Source: Bhargavaea beijingensis
Lineage (GTDB): Bacteria > Bacillota > Bacilli > Bacillales_A > Planococcaceae
DNA length: 64,000 bases
Assembly (NCBI RefSeq): GCF_900101985.1
Contig: NZ_FNAR01000001.1
Location: forward strand, 265,899 to 329,898
Reading direction: 5' to 3'
Both the position numbers and the translations under genes were made by a program. Positions 25,059 to 34,687 of the stretch are shown piece by piece. Position 1 is the stretch's first letter; each line of letters begins with the position of its first letter. Under the pieces are notes generated by a model. The model made no database searches. It had not been told where the DNA came from and saw only the letters and a program-made list of their open reading frames with translations.

Positions 25059-26146
25059 TCCAAGTGTCCGACGGCAAAATCGGCACAAGGGAGTTTTTCT
25101 CCATCCTGTACGGGATGATGGCGATCCGTATCACCAACTCAACGCCAAATATGCTGCTTGAAGCGGGACTCACCGCAGCCTGGATGATGCCGCTGATCTC
25201 TGCGGTTGCCCTGTTCGTGCCACTGCTGATGATGCTCTCTCTTATGAAAAAGTCCGATGCAGACCTGCTCGAACTGGTATCGGAGCTGACCGGAAACTTT
25301 TTTGGGCGCTTGATCACCTTCCTCCTGTTCGCCGCCGTCTATTCCTCAGCGGTACTCAATAGCCGGAGCTACTCGGATATTGTCACGACGATGTATTATC
25401 CTGATACCGCCATGCTGATGGTAATGGTGGTCCTGATTTTAGGTGCGGCATTTTTTATTGCGCATAGAGGGCTGGAGGCGATTGGCCGGACAGCCTTGCT
25501 GGTGGTCCCGGTCTTTATGGTGACGTCGATGATCCTGCTTGCAGGGGTGGCCGGTCAGCTGAATTACCTCTACCTCTTCCCGATTGCCGGTACGGGGGTT
25601 GCGGAAGTGGTAAAAGGCGGCGTGGGATACAGCTCTTTTTTTGCAGACATCATCATTGTCGGGGTTCTGGCTTCCCGGGTGCGGACATTCAGGGCGTACC
25701 GGAAAGCGTCCATCTGGGGGTTGTGGGTGCCCGCATTCAAGATGGCGCTGTTTTTGGCGGTTTATGTCATGATGTTCGACTATCCTGCCGTGAGAAACAT
25801 TGCGTACCCTTATCACCATCTGGCCAGGCTGGCCATGATCGGATCCCTTGCAAACCATGTGGAAGCCGTTTTCCTGGCGCTCTGGTTTATCGGCGCCGCC
25901 CTTCACTTTGCGATTTACCTGTACATTTCCGCTTATTTGCTCGGCAAAACGATAAATTATCCATCCTATAAACGCCTTCTCTTCCCTTTGGCGGGGTTAA
26001 CCGTCATTTTGGGGATGAGCCCGGAAAACCATTTGCAGGGGGACCATCTCCGGAAGTTGCTCTTGCAGGCGAGTTCGGCATTGTTCCTCCTGCTGCCTGT
26101 GTTGCTATGGGGATTGGACCGATTCAGAAAGAAGGGGAAACGATGA
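25055..26146 (+). CDS. GerA-family germinant receptor subunit B
   Basis: A 363-residue, ten-helix protein of the APC amino acid/polyamine transporter superfamily, GerAB type. It starts VIQVSDGKIGTREFFSIL and has the characteristic FLLFAAVYSSAVLNSRSYSD. GTG start overlaps the subunit A stop (GTGA). Subunit B is thought to bind the nutrient germinant. Complete length. Confidence 0.93.
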   Translation: MIQVSDGKIGTREFFSILYGMMAIRITNSTPNMLLEAGLTAAWMMPLISAVALFVPLLMMLSLMKKSDADLLELVSELTGNFFGRLITFLLFAAVYSSAVLNSRSYSDIVTTMYYPDTAMLMVMVVLILGAAFFIAHRGLEAIGRTALLVVPVFMVTSMILLAGVAGQLNYLYLFPIAGTGVAEVVKGGVGYSSFFADIIIVGVLASRVRTFRAYRKASIWGLWVPAFKMALFLAVYVMMFDYPAVRNIAYPYHHLARLAMIGSLANHVEAVFLALWFIGAALHFAIYLYISAYLLGKTINYPSYKRLLFPLAGLTVILGMSPENHLQGDHLRKLLLQASSALFLLLPVLLWGLDRFRKKGKR

Positions 26147-27381
26147 GAAGGAACGGTTGGGCGCTTGTGGGGGTTTTGGCGATCCTGGCCTTGGCGGGAT
26201 GCGGTGAGCGGCAGGAATTGGAGACGCAGGCTTTTGTCTCTGTCATCGGTCTGGATCAAGGGGAACAAGACCATCAGGTGAATGTCACCTTCCAGATTTC
26301 CAATCCCCAGGTCAACACGACCCAGTCGGCTGAAGCTCAGAAGGAACCGCCTTCAGACATTGTCACGATTACCGCGGTTGATTTGCTGTCAGCGAAGGAA
26401 CTGGCACAGTCCTCTCTTTCCAGGGAGATCACGTTCTCGCATCTCCAGACGATCATCGTCGGGGAAAACCTCGCAAAAGGCGACCTGTTCAGCCACGTCA
26501 TCGGCTCTGCGATCGTCGATCCCGAGATGAGGCGTGAAGCGGTCCTGATTGTATCGAAAGAGCCTGCGGAAGCGTTTATCCATGCAAATACGCCGACCAT
26601 GGAAACGCGTCCGCACAAGTACTATGAGTTCATGGAAGACAACTGGAGAAAGACGGGCTTCTCTCCGGTCTCCAATCTGAACACCTTTTTCCAGCGGACG
26701 GAGGGAGAGCTGTTCTTGGCGGCTTACGCAACCACCGAAAGAGATTCCGTCGGCACCAAGCATGACGATGAATATTTGGCAGGCGAGGTGCCGCAAGCTT
26801 CTGGGGACCCCGTTCAGATGATCGGCTCGGCCATTATGCAGAAAGGCAAAATGGTCGGAACGTTAAACGGGGAAGAAACGAGGATCTCCCAGTTGCTCAG
26901 GAAAAAGAACCTGATTGAGACCATGACGACCACATTTCCCGACCCCTTAAACGAAAACTATCGGATCTCCCTCATCATGAACCAAAGTGCACACACCGAG
27001 ATCAAGGTGAATACAGACCGGACCCCGGTCAAAATCAGGGTGAACGTGCCCGTCCAAGTAAAGGTCAACTCCAACATTGCGCTCGAAGACTTCACCACCA
27101 GCCAAAAAAGGCGGGACGCTTTGAAAAATACGGTCAAAGAAAACATGGAACAGGCGTCGGATTCGCTGATCAAAAAACTGCAGGAAGAATACACAGGAGA
27201 GCCGTTCGTCTGGTACGCAACGGCCCGGAAAAACTTCTGGACCGTGGAGGAGTTTGAAGAATTCGATTGGGGAGAGAAGTTCAAGAAAGCCGATGTCGAT
27301 ATCGACTACGAAGTCTCGATCGTCAGCTTCGGCGAACAGCTCCGCCCGCCGGCCTTTAAAAAGCTTAAGGAAGGAAAATGA
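26143..27381 (+). CDS. Ger(x)C-family germinant receptor subunit C (lipoprotein)
   Basis: A 412-residue lipoprotein. The signal peptide ends in LALAGCGE, with Cys as the lipidated residue (about residue 19). The body matches Ger(x)C: FVSVIGLDQGEQDHQVNVTF and the C-terminal helix region QEEYTGEPFVWYATARKNFW. ATGA overlaps the subunit B stop. Completes the receptor; a GC-rich hairpin follows. Confidence 0.93.
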   Translation: MRRNGWALVGVLAILALAGCGERQELETQAFVSVIGLDQGEQDHQVNVTFQISNPQVNTTQSAEAQKEPPSDIVTITAVDLLSAKELAQSSLSREITFSHLQTIIVGENLAKGDLFSHVIGSAIVDPEMRREAVLIVSKEPAEAFIHANTPTMETRPHKYYEFMEDNWRKTGFSPVSNLNTFFQRTEGELFLAAYATTERDSVGTKHDDEYLAGEVPQASGDPVQMIGSAIMQKGKMVGTLNGEETRISQLLRKKNLIETMTTTFPDPLNENYRISLIMNQSAHTEIKVNTDRTPVKIRVNVPVQVKVNSNIALEDFTTSQKRRDALKNTVKENMEQASDSLIKKLQEEYTGEPFVWYATARKNFWTVEEFEEFDWGEKFKKADVDIDYEVSIVSFGEQLRPPAFKKLKEGK

Positions 27382-27386
27382 AAAAC

Positions 27387-27424
27387 AGAACCGCCGGAAG
27401 GGTTGAAGGCCCTCCGGCGGTTCG
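27387..27424. terminator. terminator after the ger operon
   Basis: GAACCGCCGGA-GGG and CCC-TCCGGCGGTTC arms around TTGAAGG; symmetrical, may also serve the SASP gene on the other strand. Confidence 0.75.
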
Positions 27425-27468
27425 TTCGCATGGCGGATCGGGATACGGACATACTGTGTTCGGGCGGA

Positions 27469-27672
27469 TTATTGGCCGCCGTTTTTCATTTGCTGCTGGG
27501 CTTGGGCGACAAGGCGCTTCGTGATTTCTCCGCCGACGGATCCGTTGGCACGCGCTGTCGTGTTTTCACCCAGTTGTACGCCGAATTCACGTGCAATCTC
27601 TTCCTTCATCTGATCGAGTGCCTGGCGTACGCCCGGTACAACGAGTTTGTTGGAATTGTTGTTGTTTGGCAT
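27469..27672 (-). CDS. alpha/beta-type small acid-soluble spore protein
   Basis: A 67-residue SASP. Both conserved segments are present: [20 protein letters not shown] with the germination-protease site in [10 protein letters not shown], and [20 protein letters not shown]. These proteins coat spore DNA and protect it from UV and hydrolysis. AAAGGAGG lies nine bases before the ATG. A sigma-G-like promoter may be present (GAATCG, 16 bases, TATTCTA on the minus strand near 27700-27730), weakly supported. Together with the ger operon it shows that the host sporulates. Confidence 0.95.
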   Translation of the reverse strand: MPNNNNSNKLVVPGVRQALDQMKEEIAREFGVQLGENTTARANGSVGGEITKRLVAQAQQQMKNGGQ

Positions 27673-27789
27673 GTTCGTCTCGCCTCCTTTGTGCAGTTAG
27701 AATAACCGCTGGAGACGGAACGATTCGATGAGATATTTTCCAGTTCACCTGTGATACAGTAAGCGGAGGGGAATATTAGGAGGAGAATC

Positions 27790-28380
27790 ATGAAGGCACT
27801 GAGAATAGCGGGGCTGATTGTCGCCATCACGTTAATCGGGTATCTGATCTTTGCGATGATCCGGATGAACCTTCCGTCTGATCAGGCATTTGATGCGTCA
27901 GAATATGAGGACGCGAACGTGGAAGAGGAACAAGACCCGGAAGAGATGTTGAAGACGGGTCTCAAAAGCGGAGAGAAGGCCCCTGATTTTCAATTGCAGA
28001 ACCTGGACGGAGAAACCGTGAGTTTATCGGATTTCCGCGGAAAGAAAGTCGTCCTGAATTTCTGGGCGACCTGGTGCCCGCCCTGCAGGGAAGAAATGCC
28101 CGAGATGCAATCGTACTATGCAGAGCACACGAACGGCCGGTTTGAAATCATCGCCGTCAATGCGACATCGACCGAACAGAGCGGCGGAAAAGCCGTTCAG
28201 CCGTTTGTCGAGGAACTCGGTCTGACCTTTCCTGTCTTGATGGATACGGAAGGAACCGTCTCGGACCAATTCGAAGTCATGTTTTATCCGACAACCTACC
28301 TGTTGGATGAATCCGGTGTGATCATCGAGCGGATTGTGGTTCCTCTGAATGAGCCATTGCTGGCCGAAAAATTACAATAA
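27790..28380 (+). CDS. membrane-anchored thioredoxin-like protein (ResA/TlpA type)
   Basis: A 196-residue protein with an N-terminal anchor helix (residues 5-25) and a thioredoxin domain facing outward, with WCPPC (Cys96, Cys99) in [16 protein letters not shown]. ResA relatives reduce apocytochrome c; StoA relatives act in spore cortex formation. A 35-residue acidic linker follows the anchor. GGAGGAG precedes the ATG. The next gene, convergent, is a DsbA-fold protein, so this is a small redox cluster. Confidence 0.9.
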   Translation: MKALRIAGLIVAITLIGYLIFAMIRMNLPSDQAFDASEYEDANVEEEQDPEEMLKTGLKSGEKAPDFQLQNLDGETVSLSDFRGKKVVLNFWATWCPPCREEMPEMQSYYAEHTNGRFEIIAVNATSTEQSGGKAVQPFVEELGLTFPVLMDTEGTVSDQFEVMFYPTTYLLDESGVIIERIVVPLNEPLLAEKLQ

Positions 28381-28418
28381 ACAAGCAGCAGGCAATGGTG
28401 GATGCCTGCTGCTTGTTC
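28380..28418. terminator. bidirectional terminator between redox genes
   Basis: AACAAGCAGCAGGCA and its perfect complement enclose ATGGTGGA and serve both convergent genes. Confidence 0.85.
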
Positions 28419-29343
28419 ATTTCAGCATATAAAGGGTTTCTCCGAGAATGTTTTCCGTCTCAAACGAGCCGTCCGGAAACGCGCGGGCGACGAAGCTTGC
28501 CACTTCTTCCCGGGAAATGCCGTAGAGCACTTCAATCTCTTTGGAGAACAGCCGCTTTTCTTTCCCCAGGACGGACTGGAGGTTTGGCGGGTCCGCTGCA
28601 ACCGGTTTGCCTTCGGTGAGGACCTGTTTCAGGGCTTCTTCGTACGCTTCGAGCGGGCGGGCGCCGGCGATCTTCACGCTCTGCTGGTTGCTGTTGGCGA
28701 GGACGATCGTCGGGAGGCGGCGGGCGCCGAGTCTTGCGGCCGTCCGGAAGTCTTCTTCGAGCAGCTGCTGCGCTTCCGGTGTTCCGGCTTCCTTCACGAT
28801 GGCGTCTCCATCAAGTCCGAGCCCGTCGGTGATTTCCTTCAGGACGGCGGTGCCGGAAATGTTGCGGTTAAAGGCGAACAGCTCCTCCCGTGCGCGGCGG
28901 AGAAAGGCAGGGGCGAGGGACGGGTCGTGCTTCTGGACGACTTTGAACACGCGGGACGGGATGAATGACGACGTGACGGGGTCCGTGTGCCAGAGCGAGC
29001 CGTCGATCGGCATCCGGCTCTGTTCGCCGACTTCCCGCCAGTGGGGCGCGACGTCTTCCGGACCGGAAATGCCGTTGGCGCGGTCGGCGAACCCGTCCCA
29101 ATTCTCGAGCAGGCCGCCCATGACGATGTGGACGTTCAGATGCTCGCGGTAGCGCTCCGTGAACGCGCGGAACTGCGGCTCGATTGCCCAGCAGTGCGAG
29201 CAGATCGGATCGGTCACATAGTACAGGTCGGCTTTTTCCTGCGGTTTGCTGAAGTCGAGCATCTGGAAACCGGTCGCGTTCGCCTCTCCCGGAACGCCGC
29301 AAATGCCGGTCTCCATGTCGCAGATCAGGTTGTCTTTGTTCAT
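28417..29343 (-). CDS. DsbA-fold thiol-disulfide protein (SpxH/FrnE-like)
   Basis: A 308-residue protein with no signal peptide and a DsbA-like fold: TDPICSHCWAIEPQFRAF (CxxC at Cys48 and Cys51), a helical insert, and a cis-Pro segment GARRLPTIVL. Cytoplasmic DsbA-like proteins of this type include the ClpXP adaptor SpxH (YjbH), whose start (DP-C-ECWA) is similar, and FrnE-like isomerases. Length is near YjbH. I cannot decide between these from sequence. GAGGAGGA precedes the ATG. Its upstream spacer contains a 21-bp repeat array. Confidence 0.8.
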   Translation of the reverse strand: MNKDNLICDMETGICGVPGEANATGFQMLDFSKPQEKADLYYVTDPICSHCWAIEPQFRAFTERYREHLNVHIVMGGLLENWDGFADRANGISGPEDVAPHWREVGEQSRMPIDGSLWHTDPVTSSFIPSRVFKVVQKHDPSLAPAFLRRAREELFAFNRNISGTAVLKEITDGLGLDGDAIVKEAGTPEAQQLLEEDFRTAARLGARRLPTIVLANSNQQSVKIAGARPLEAYEEALKQVLTEGKPVAADPPNLQSVLGKEKRLFSKEIEVLYGISREEVASFVARAFPDGSFETENILGETLYMLK

Positions 29344-29423
29344 GACTGTTCCTCCTCGGACGGGGTGGGGGTCCCGCGTTATGAATAACCTTAGTATACC
29401 TGGTCCTATCCTCGCGTGTGGTT

Positions 29424-29507
29424 GCGAAAGATCAACAACGGGGCGCGAATGATCAATATCAGGCCGTGAATGATTAGTAACGCACCGCGAAAGATCATCA
29501 AGACGGG
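29424..29507. repeat. 21-bp phased repeat array, word GCGAA(A/T)GATCA
   Basis: Four units start at 29424, 29445, 29466 and 29487. Words are GCGAAAGATCA, GCGAATGATCA, GTGAATGATTA and GCGAAAGATCA. It is the reverse complement of the word at 11214, with the same 21-bp step. Confidence 0.85.
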
Positions 29508-29548
29508 CATGCCGGGGGCGGAGCGGGCGAGTTTACACATTCAATATG

Positions 29549-29588
29549 AAAAGAAGCTTGCGGCCCGGATGGGTCGCGTGCTTCTTTT
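29549..29588 (-). terminator. terminator of the queuosine operon
   Basis: AAAAGAAGC and GCTTCTTTT arms with an inner CCC/GGG stem overlap the stop of the VUT transporter gene. Confidence 0.8.
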
Positions 29589-30123
29589 ATGACTGGACGG
29601 GCACGGTGCGGAATGCGCGCATCTGGCCGAGGATCAGCGCGCCGACAGTCTGGACGGCGGATTTCGCGATCACTTGGCTGAGGATGGCGACCGGGACGGC
29701 TTCCCATGGGATGAATCCGGCGCCGATCGGGCTCATGCCGACGATGACGAAGACAGCCGAGTCGAGGATGCCGCCGACGATCCCGCTGTAAAAGACGCGC
29801 CATGCGAACGGCACATTCAGGCGGGTGTAGATTTCCGTATCCGCTGATTCGGCGACGATGAATGCCAGTGCCGAAGCCCCGACAATCGCAAGCGTGTCTC
29901 CGAGGATAAAGGAGACGGCCGCGGACAGGACGAGCGCGATCCCGATGAACATGTACGTCTTCTTGCGGCCGTACCGGTTTTGGACAAGGTCGCGGAAGAT
30001 GAACGTCGCCCCTGCAAACAGGGTGCCGACCGGAATGATGAAGATCCCGAATTCAAGCGGCATGAGTGCTGCCGTCGCGACGTTGGCGATTACAATGGAG
30101 ATGAGGTAAAGGAAGATCCTCAT
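29587..30123 (-). CDS. VUT-family (YhhQ-like) queuosine precursor transporter
   Basis: A 178-residue membrane protein with about six helices and the VUT pattern: [19 protein letters not shown], and [19 protein letters not shown] (about residues 85-103). YhhQ proteins import queuosine precursors. The ATG overlaps the queC stop (4 bases), so it is the last gene of the preQ1-regulated cluster, consistent with salvage of preQ0/preQ1 or queuine. Its C-terminus is cut close to the terminator. Confidence 0.85.
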   Translation of the reverse strand: MRIFLYLISIVIANVATAALMPLEFGIFIIPVGTLFAGATFIFRDLVQNRYGRKKTYMFIGIALVLSAAVSFILGDTLAIVGASALAFIVAESADTEIYTRLNVPFAWRVFYSGIVGGILDSAVFVIVGMSPIGAGFIPWEAVPVAILSQVIAKSAVQTVGALILGQMRAFRTVPVQS

Positions 30124-30821
30124 GGCTGCAAGACCTCCTCAGCCGGTCTGCCGGCGGGGCGGGCGTTTCCGCTTTGCTTCCCAACATAGGTTTCAAGGCC
30201 TTTCCTGCGCAGGCGGCACGCCGGGCATTCACCGCAGCCGTCGGCCTTGATGCCGTTGTAGCAGGTGAGTGTCTTTGTGCGGATGTAGTTCAGCTTACCC
30301 AACCGGTCGGACAGTTCCCACACCTGGGATTTGTCGAGCCACATGAGCGGCGTGTGGATGACGAACGGCCCGTCCATCGCGAGGTTGAGCGTGACGTTCA
30401 GCGATTTCACGAAGGCGTCGCGGCAGTCGGGATAGCCGCTGAAGTCCGTCTCGGAAACGCCCGTGACGATATGCTTCGCGCCGATCTGGTTGGCGAGGAT
30501 CCCTGCGAATGAGAAGAAAAGCAGGTTCCGCCCCGGTACGAATGTGGACGGCAGCCCGCCGTCCTCGCCGTCCGCGACTTCGATTCCCTTGTCCGTCAGC
30601 GCACTTGGTGCGAGCTGGCCGATCAGCGACAGGTCGAGGACATGGTGTTTCACGCCGAGCTCCGCGGCGATATCTGTTGCGCATTCCACTTCAAGGGCGT
30701 GGCGCTGGCCGTAGTCGAACGTCACCGTCTCCACTTCGGCAAAGTTTTTCAGTGCCCAAAACAGGCATGTCGTGCTGTCCTGGCCGCCGCTGAACACGAC
30801 GACCGCTTTTTCTTGTTTCAT
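30120..30821 (-). CDS. queC: 7-cyano-7-deazaguanine synthase QueC
   Basis: A 233-residue ATP-dependent enzyme converting 7-carboxy-7-deazaguanine to preQ0. The PP-loop [16 protein letters not shown] lies at residues 9-24, and the C-terminal zinc site [10 protein letters not shown] is complete. The last 20 residues extend past the family's usual end. CAAAGGAGC precedes the ATG. A preQ1-I aptamer lies directly upstream (30865-30897) in addition to that before queF. No queD or queE is in the window. Confidence 0.95.
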   Translation of the reverse strand: MKQEKAVVVFSGGQDSTTCLFWALKNFAEVETVTFDYGQRHALEVECATDIAAELGVKHHVLDLSLIGQLAPSALTDKGIEVADGEDGGLPSTFVPGRNLLFFSFAGILANQIGAKHIVTGVSETDFSGYPDCRDAFVKSLNVTLNLAMDGPFVIHTPLMWLDKSQVWELSDRLGKLNYIRTKTLTCYNGIKADGCGECPACRLRRKGLETYVGKQSGNARPAGRPAEEVLQP

Positions 30822-30864
30822 CGGGTAAGCTCCTTTGATTGAAAACAGCGCGGCTGTTTCCCTT

Positions 30865-30897
30865 AGTTTTTTAGAGAAGGTCGCTAAGAACTTCTTC
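30865..30897 (-). ncRNA. preQ1-I riboswitch in front of queC
   Basis: On the minus strand AGAAGTTC, a short loop, ACCTTCTC and TAAAAAACTA follow in the preQ1-I order (usual form AGAGGTTC...ACCCTC..TAAAAAACTA). The stem pairs GAAG with CTTC where the usual riboswitch has GAGG/CCTC, a compensatory change. A small GAAACAGC/GCTGTTTTC hairpin follows before the queC ribosome site, as a possible expression platform. Confidence 0.75.
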
Positions 30898-30906
30898 CGG
30901 GTCCGG

Positions 30907-31407
30907 TCAGCGGTTGTCGATCGTTTCCGGGTTCATGTCATGGTTCATCAGCCGGTAGTTCGCGATTTCCTCGTACTTCGTCCCCGGACGGCCGTAGTTG
31001 CACCACGGGTCGATCGAGATGCCGCCGCGCGGCGTGAACTTGCCCCACACCTCGATATAGCGCGGGTCGAGCAGCTTGATCAGGTCGTTCATGATGATGT
31101 TCACACAGTCTTCATGGAAGTCGCCGTGATTGCGGAAGCTGAACAAATACAGCTTCAGCGACTTGCTTTCCACGAGCTTCTTGTCCGGGATAAAGGAAAT
31201 GTACATCGTCGCAAAATCCGGCTGTCCCGTGATCGGGCACAAACTCGTGAACTCCGGGCAGTTGAACTTCACGAAATAGTCGCGGTTTGTATGCAGATTA
31301 TCCACTGCCTCCAGCACTTCCGGAGCGTATTCGGTCGAGTATTGGGTATTCTGGTTTCCCAGCAGGGTCAGATCGTTCAATCCTTGTTCATGGCTTCGGC
31401 CAGACAT
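30907..31407 (-). CDS. queF: NADPH-dependent 7-cyano-7-deazaguanine reductase QueF
   Basis: A 166-residue unimodular QueF reducing preQ0 to preQ1. The active-site Cys lies in [20 protein letters not shown], and the NADPH/QueF motif [20 protein letters not shown] is intact. AAGGAGG sits nine bases before the ATG. It is the first gene after the main preQ1 riboswitch and terminator, followed by a second aptamer and queC. Confidence 0.96.
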   Translation of the reverse strand: MSGRSHEQGLNDLTLLGNQNTQYSTEYAPEVLEAVDNLHTNRDYFVKFNCPEFTSLCPITGQPDFATMYISFIPDKKLVESKSLKLYLFSFRNHGDFHEDCVNIIMNDLIKLLDPRYIEVWGKFTPRGGISIDPWCNYGRPGTKYEEIANYRLMNHDMNPETIDNR

Positions 31408-31465
31408 ATGAAAAAGCCTCCTTGTATCATGCGCCCGGCATGCACAAGAGAGGTTGGAAGTCCCA

Positions 31466-31502
31466 TAAAAAACAAAAAGCCGTGTCCGGCATGGACATGG
31501 CT
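31466..31502 (-). terminator. attenuator terminator of the queF preQ1 riboswitch
   Basis: On the minus strand AGCCATGTCC and GGACACGGCT form a stem followed by TTTTTGTTTTTT, between aptamer and queF. Confidence 0.85.
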
Positions 31503-31519
31503 GAAATCGTCATGAACCA

Positions 31520-31556
31520 TAGTTTTTTATAGAGGGTATCCGCTATGAACCTCTCC
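31520..31556 (-). ncRNA. preQ1-I riboswitch in front of queF
   Basis: The minus strand reads AGAGGTTC, ATAGCGGAT, ACCCTCTATAAAAAACTA, matching the preQ1-I aptamer: P1 stem GAGG/CCTC and the A-rich tail that forms the pseudoknot. It is followed by an intrinsic terminator, so preQ1 should switch off transcription of queF. Confidence 0.92.
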
Positions 31557-31623
31557 CCGTGAATCCGGGCATTTACTTGTCGTTATTAGAATATAGGAAA
31601 TTGAGGGGAGGGTCAATGGCTGC

Positions 31624-32028
31624 TCAATCTTCCTGGGACTCATCCATCCTCCAGGGCAGCACAGCCTCGAACTCGAGTATAAGGCCGTCTTCCGAGCGGG
31701 AAAAGCCGATGGTGAATTCACCGATTGCGGCGGTGACGGATTCATCCCATTGGCCGTCCATGATTTCCGGTCCGTCGAGCAGCCGGCCTGCCAAATGATA
31801 ATGCCCGATATACAGGCGCTTGTCAGGACTCTCGGCCGGGAAATCCGAAAGCAGGTCCGGTAGAGCAGGGGCGACGCCGAGTTCTTCAAACCAGGGAAAG
31901 CCGGAAAAGGCTTTTCTGAAGTTCCGGCAATATAGGCATCCGCAGGGTGGGCAGGCACTCCGGTAATGGTCATGGGTGGCTTCGGGGTCTGCTTCGATCC
32001 GCCATTTGGCAATCTGCACTGTCTTCAT
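31624..32028 (-). CDS. conserved hypothetical protein with Cys cluster
   Basis: A 134-residue soluble protein of unknown family. It has a cysteine-rich segment CPPCGCLYCRNF (about residues 26-37) that could bind a metal, then an acidic, aromatic C-terminal half. The ATG overlaps the TGA of the upstream DUF3817 gene, so the two are cotranscribed. A competing frame at 31527-32012 lacks a start context. The preQ1-regulated operon begins just downstream on the same strand but has its own leader. Confidence 0.65.
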   Translation of the reverse strand: MKTVQIAKWRIEADPEATHDHYRSACPPCGCLYCRNFRKAFSGFPWFEELGVAPALPDLLSDFPAESPDKRLYIGHYHLAGRLLDGPEIMDGQWDESVTAAIGEFTIGFSRSEDGLILEFEAVLPWRMDESQED

Positions 32029-32354
32029 GAAACCACCTGGATGCCGGCGGATTCTTCACGCTCTTTCTGCATCGTCTTGAACTTCCTGTCGAGGAAGAAG
32101 TTCGCGAATGGCACGAAGGCGGCCGCGATGCCGAGCAACGACCAGATGATGTTCCACCGGACCACAATCTGCGCCGGAACGAGGGCAAGGACGTAGGTGA
32201 CGAAGATGCCGCCGTGGATGGCGCCGACGACCGACACGGCGAGAGGCATGCCGGCCATATATTTCATCGGCATCGCGATGAACAGCAGGACCAACAGGGA
32301 TACGCCGTCCGCGATTCCCAAGGCCCGCGCAAATTTAAGTGCAGGAATGGACAA
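32025..32354 (-). CDS. DUF3817 membrane protein
   Basis: A 109-residue protein with three helices and the DUF3817 signatures: ALKFARALGIADGVSLLVLL, MPMKYMAG and GAIHGGIFVTYVLAL. Such proteins (B. subtilis YdzA-like) are small inner-membrane proteins of unknown function. The TTG start has AAAGGCGGAG in front. Overlaps the following gene by four bases. Confidence 0.88.
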   Translation of the reverse strand: MSIPALKFARALGIADGVSLLVLLFIAMPMKYMAGMPLAVSVVGAIHGGIFVTYVLALVPAQIVVRWNIIWSLLGIAAAFVPFANFFLDRKFKTMQKEREESAGIQVVS

Positions 32355-32479
32355 TGGATTCTCCGCCTTTCGTTTCGATGTTTCCAGTATAAAAGAAAGT
32401 GGCGCCGGCCGGCTTGTTCCAAGGCTCCCGTTTCTATGACGATTTAATGGCTGATTTCATTTCACCAGTTTGGGCACGC

Positions 32480-32580
32480 GACCCCAAACTGCGCCCGGTT
32501 TTTCGTGCGCGAGGTTTCTAACTCAATCACCGCTCCGCTTTTCGTGCGCGAACTTCCCGAATTCGCACGCAAACCCAATT
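32480..32580. repeat. degenerate phased repeat, word TTTCGTGCGCGA
   Basis: TTTCGTGCGCGA starts at 32501 and 32540 (39 bp apart, near two 20-bp steps), and TTCGCACGCAAA, a near reverse complement, at 32563. Spacing is less exact than in other arrays. Confidence 0.5.
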
Positions 32581-32647
32581 GCCGTCCTACTTTAAGCAAA
32601 CCTCTCAAACCCGAACAAAATCCCAAACCGCACCTCTCAATACGCAG

Positions 32648-32908
32648 TCAGTCCATCGCACCCGCTGTTCGGCGGTTCATCATTTCACCGGAATGGACAT
32701 CAAAGCGTTCGACGGTTCGTTCCCCGGACTTGCGGTGGTAGACGACTTTCATGAGGCACGCTTCCTCCTGGCTGAATGCGTGGATGATCACCCGCTTCGT
32801 TTCTTCATAAATGTGTATGGGAACGTAGCCGGACTGTGTTTCCTGCTTCTCCATCCAGTCCGCCAGCGGGCTGTCGGTCAGCTCGGCCAAAAACCTTGAG
32901 TCTCTCAT
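32648..32908 (-). CDS. small hypothetical protein
   Basis: An 86-residue soluble protein (MRDSRFLAELTDSPLADWME) that I do not recognise. It is rich in charged residues, with no membrane segment. AAAGGAAG sits before the ATG at 32908. It lies alone between a repeat array and the divergent amidohydrolase gene. It resembles small conserved Bacillales proteins of unknown role. Confidence 0.6.
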   Translation of the reverse strand: MRDSRFLAELTDSPLADWMEKQETQSGYVPIHIYEETKRVIIHAFSQEEACLMKVVYHRKSGERTVERFDVHSGEMMNRRTAGAMD

Positions 32909-33093
32909 TGACCGTCTTCCTTTCAAATTTAAACTCTAGCAAACATATTGGGTTTTATTGAAATGGGGAAGGGTCAGTTTAACGAGGAGAGGGGTGGTCA
33001 GTTCCACGGTGAATTCGCCTTAATCCCTTCACACTTTCCCTGTCTGAAAAGTGCTACACTAAAAGAAAAAATCGGTTCGATGGAGGAATGGGA

Positions 33094-34665
33094 ATGAAGA
33101 CGCTGTGGCATGGGGGAACGTTTGTGACGATGGAACAGGAAGGGCACACGGTCGGGGCGGTGCTCGTGGAGGACGGGCGGATTATCGCAACGGGTACAGT
33201 TGAAGAGCTGAAGGGCCGGGCCGACCGGGAGGAGAATGTCGGCGGTGCGGTTGTTTATCCGGGATTTGTCGATACGCATATGCACCTGATCGGCCATGGC
33301 CGGCAGCTGCTCAGCAACAATCTGTCCGCGGTGACGTCGTCGGGGGAACTGCTCGCGATCATGCGGAAAGCGGCGGAGCAGGTGCCGGACGGCGAGTGGG
33401 TGCTCGGAGAAGGTTGGGATGAGAACCTGTTCGCGGACCGGCATATCCCGACGCTTGCGGAACTGGATGCCGTGACGGACAAGCCGATGATGCTGAAGCG
33501 GACGTGCCGCCACATGCTGCTTGCGAACTCGGCGGCGCTGCGGCTTGCGGGCATCACGAAAGAGACGCCGGATCCGGAAGGCGGCGTCATCGTGCGTGAT
33601 GCGGACGGACACCTGACCGGCTTCCTGAAGGAGGACGCGCAGGACCTGGTCGAGGCGATTGTCCCTCATCCGTCAGAGGAAGCGATCCGCGCCGCGCTTG
33701 AAGCGGCGGTCGATGACCTTGTGTCGATGGGGCTGACGGGGGGCCATACCGATGACCTCGGATACTTTGGCGGATACGAGAATCCGATGAAGGCGTTCCA
33801 TGAAGTGCTCGGCGAGGGCAAGCGGAAGTTCCGTGCGCATCTGCTTCGCCGCTCGACGGTCTTCGATGCCATGATGAAAGCGGATGTGTCCTACACCAAG
33901 TGGGCGGAGCCCGGCGCGATGAAGTTCTTTATCGACGGGGCGCTCGGCGGCAAGACCGCCGCGCTGTCGGAGGATTACTCGGATGATCCGGGCAACCGCG
34001 GCACGTTCGTTGTGACTCGGGAGGAGACGGAGGAACTGGTGCGCCTCGCTCGCAGCCACGGCGAGGCGATCGCGGTGCACGTGATCGGCGACGCAGCAGC
34101 GGAGAGGGCGATCGAAGCGATCGAGAAGTACCCGTGCCCGGAAGGCAAGCGCGACCGGCTGATCCATGTGTGCGTGCTGCGCGAGGACCTGGTCGACCGG
34201 ATGGAAAAGCTCCCGGTCATCCTCGACATCCAGCCGATCTTCGTCGGCTCCGACTTCCCGTGGGCGGAAGACCGCCTCGGCCCGGAGCGGCTTGAATGGG
34301 CATACGCGTGGAAAAAACTTATGGACCGCGGATTCATCTGCGGCGGCGGCTCCGACACACCGGTCGACTCCCCGGACCCGCTCCTCGGCATCTACACCGC
34401 CGTCGCCCGCAAGCTTCCGGACGACCCTGTGGAAGGCGGCTACCTGCCGGAAGAAAAACTTTCCCGCTACGAGGCGCTCCGGCTTTATACGACCGAAGCG
34501 GCGAAAGTGCTCGGCCAGGAAGCCATCCGCGGCAAAATCGCCCCGGGCCACTTTGCCGACTTCACCATGGTCGACGCCGACCTCGAGCGCGTGGCGGAAG
34601 ACGACATCGTAAACGCGGCTATCGTGATGACGGTGGTCGACGGGGACGTGCAGTTCAGGAAGTGA
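33094..34665 (+). CDS. YtcJ-like amidohydrolase
   Basis: A 523-residue metal-dependent hydrolase of the Amidohydro_3 family. It starts [16 protein letters not shown] and has the metal motif [10 protein letters not shown], a conserved TGGHTDD, and the distal [20 protein letters not shown]. YtcJ-type enzymes hydrolyse cyclic or linear amides; substrates are mostly unknown. The ATG at 33094 is set eight bases from GGAGG, the one at 33088 is too close. Its 3' spacer holds a 21-bp array. Confidence 0.88.
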   Translation: MKTLWHGGTFVTMEQEGHTVGAVLVEDGRIIATGTVEELKGRADREENVGGAVVYPGFVDTHMHLIGHGRQLLSNNLSAVTSSGELLAIMRKAAEQVPDGEWVLGEGWDENLFADRHIPTLAELDAVTDKPMMLKRTCRHMLLANSAALRLAGITKETPDPEGGVIVRDADGHLTGFLKEDAQDLVEAIVPHPSEEAIRAALEAAVDDLVSMGLTGGHTDDLGYFGGYENPMKAFHEVLGEGKRKFRAHLLRRSTVFDAMMKADVSYTKWAEPGAMKFFIDGALGGKTAALSEDYSDDPGNRGTFVVTREETEELVRLARSHGEAIAVHVIGDAAAERAIEAIEKYPCPEGKRDRLIHVCVLREDLVDRMEKLPVILDIQPIFVGSDFPWAEDRLGPERLEWAYAWKKLMDRGFICGGGSDTPVDSPDPLLGIYTAVARKLPDDPVEGGYLPEEKLSRYEALRLYTTEAAKVLGQEAIRGKIAPGHFADFTMVDADLERVAEDDIVNAAIVMTVVDGDVQFRK

Positions 34666-34687
34666 GCCGAGAGGAGGATGGGGCGGA

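Noticed and set aside
32941..33010. Further 21-bp array (GGTCAGTT words)
   Set aside because: The two GGTCAGTT copies are 24 bp apart with no third unit, so the spacing does not fit.
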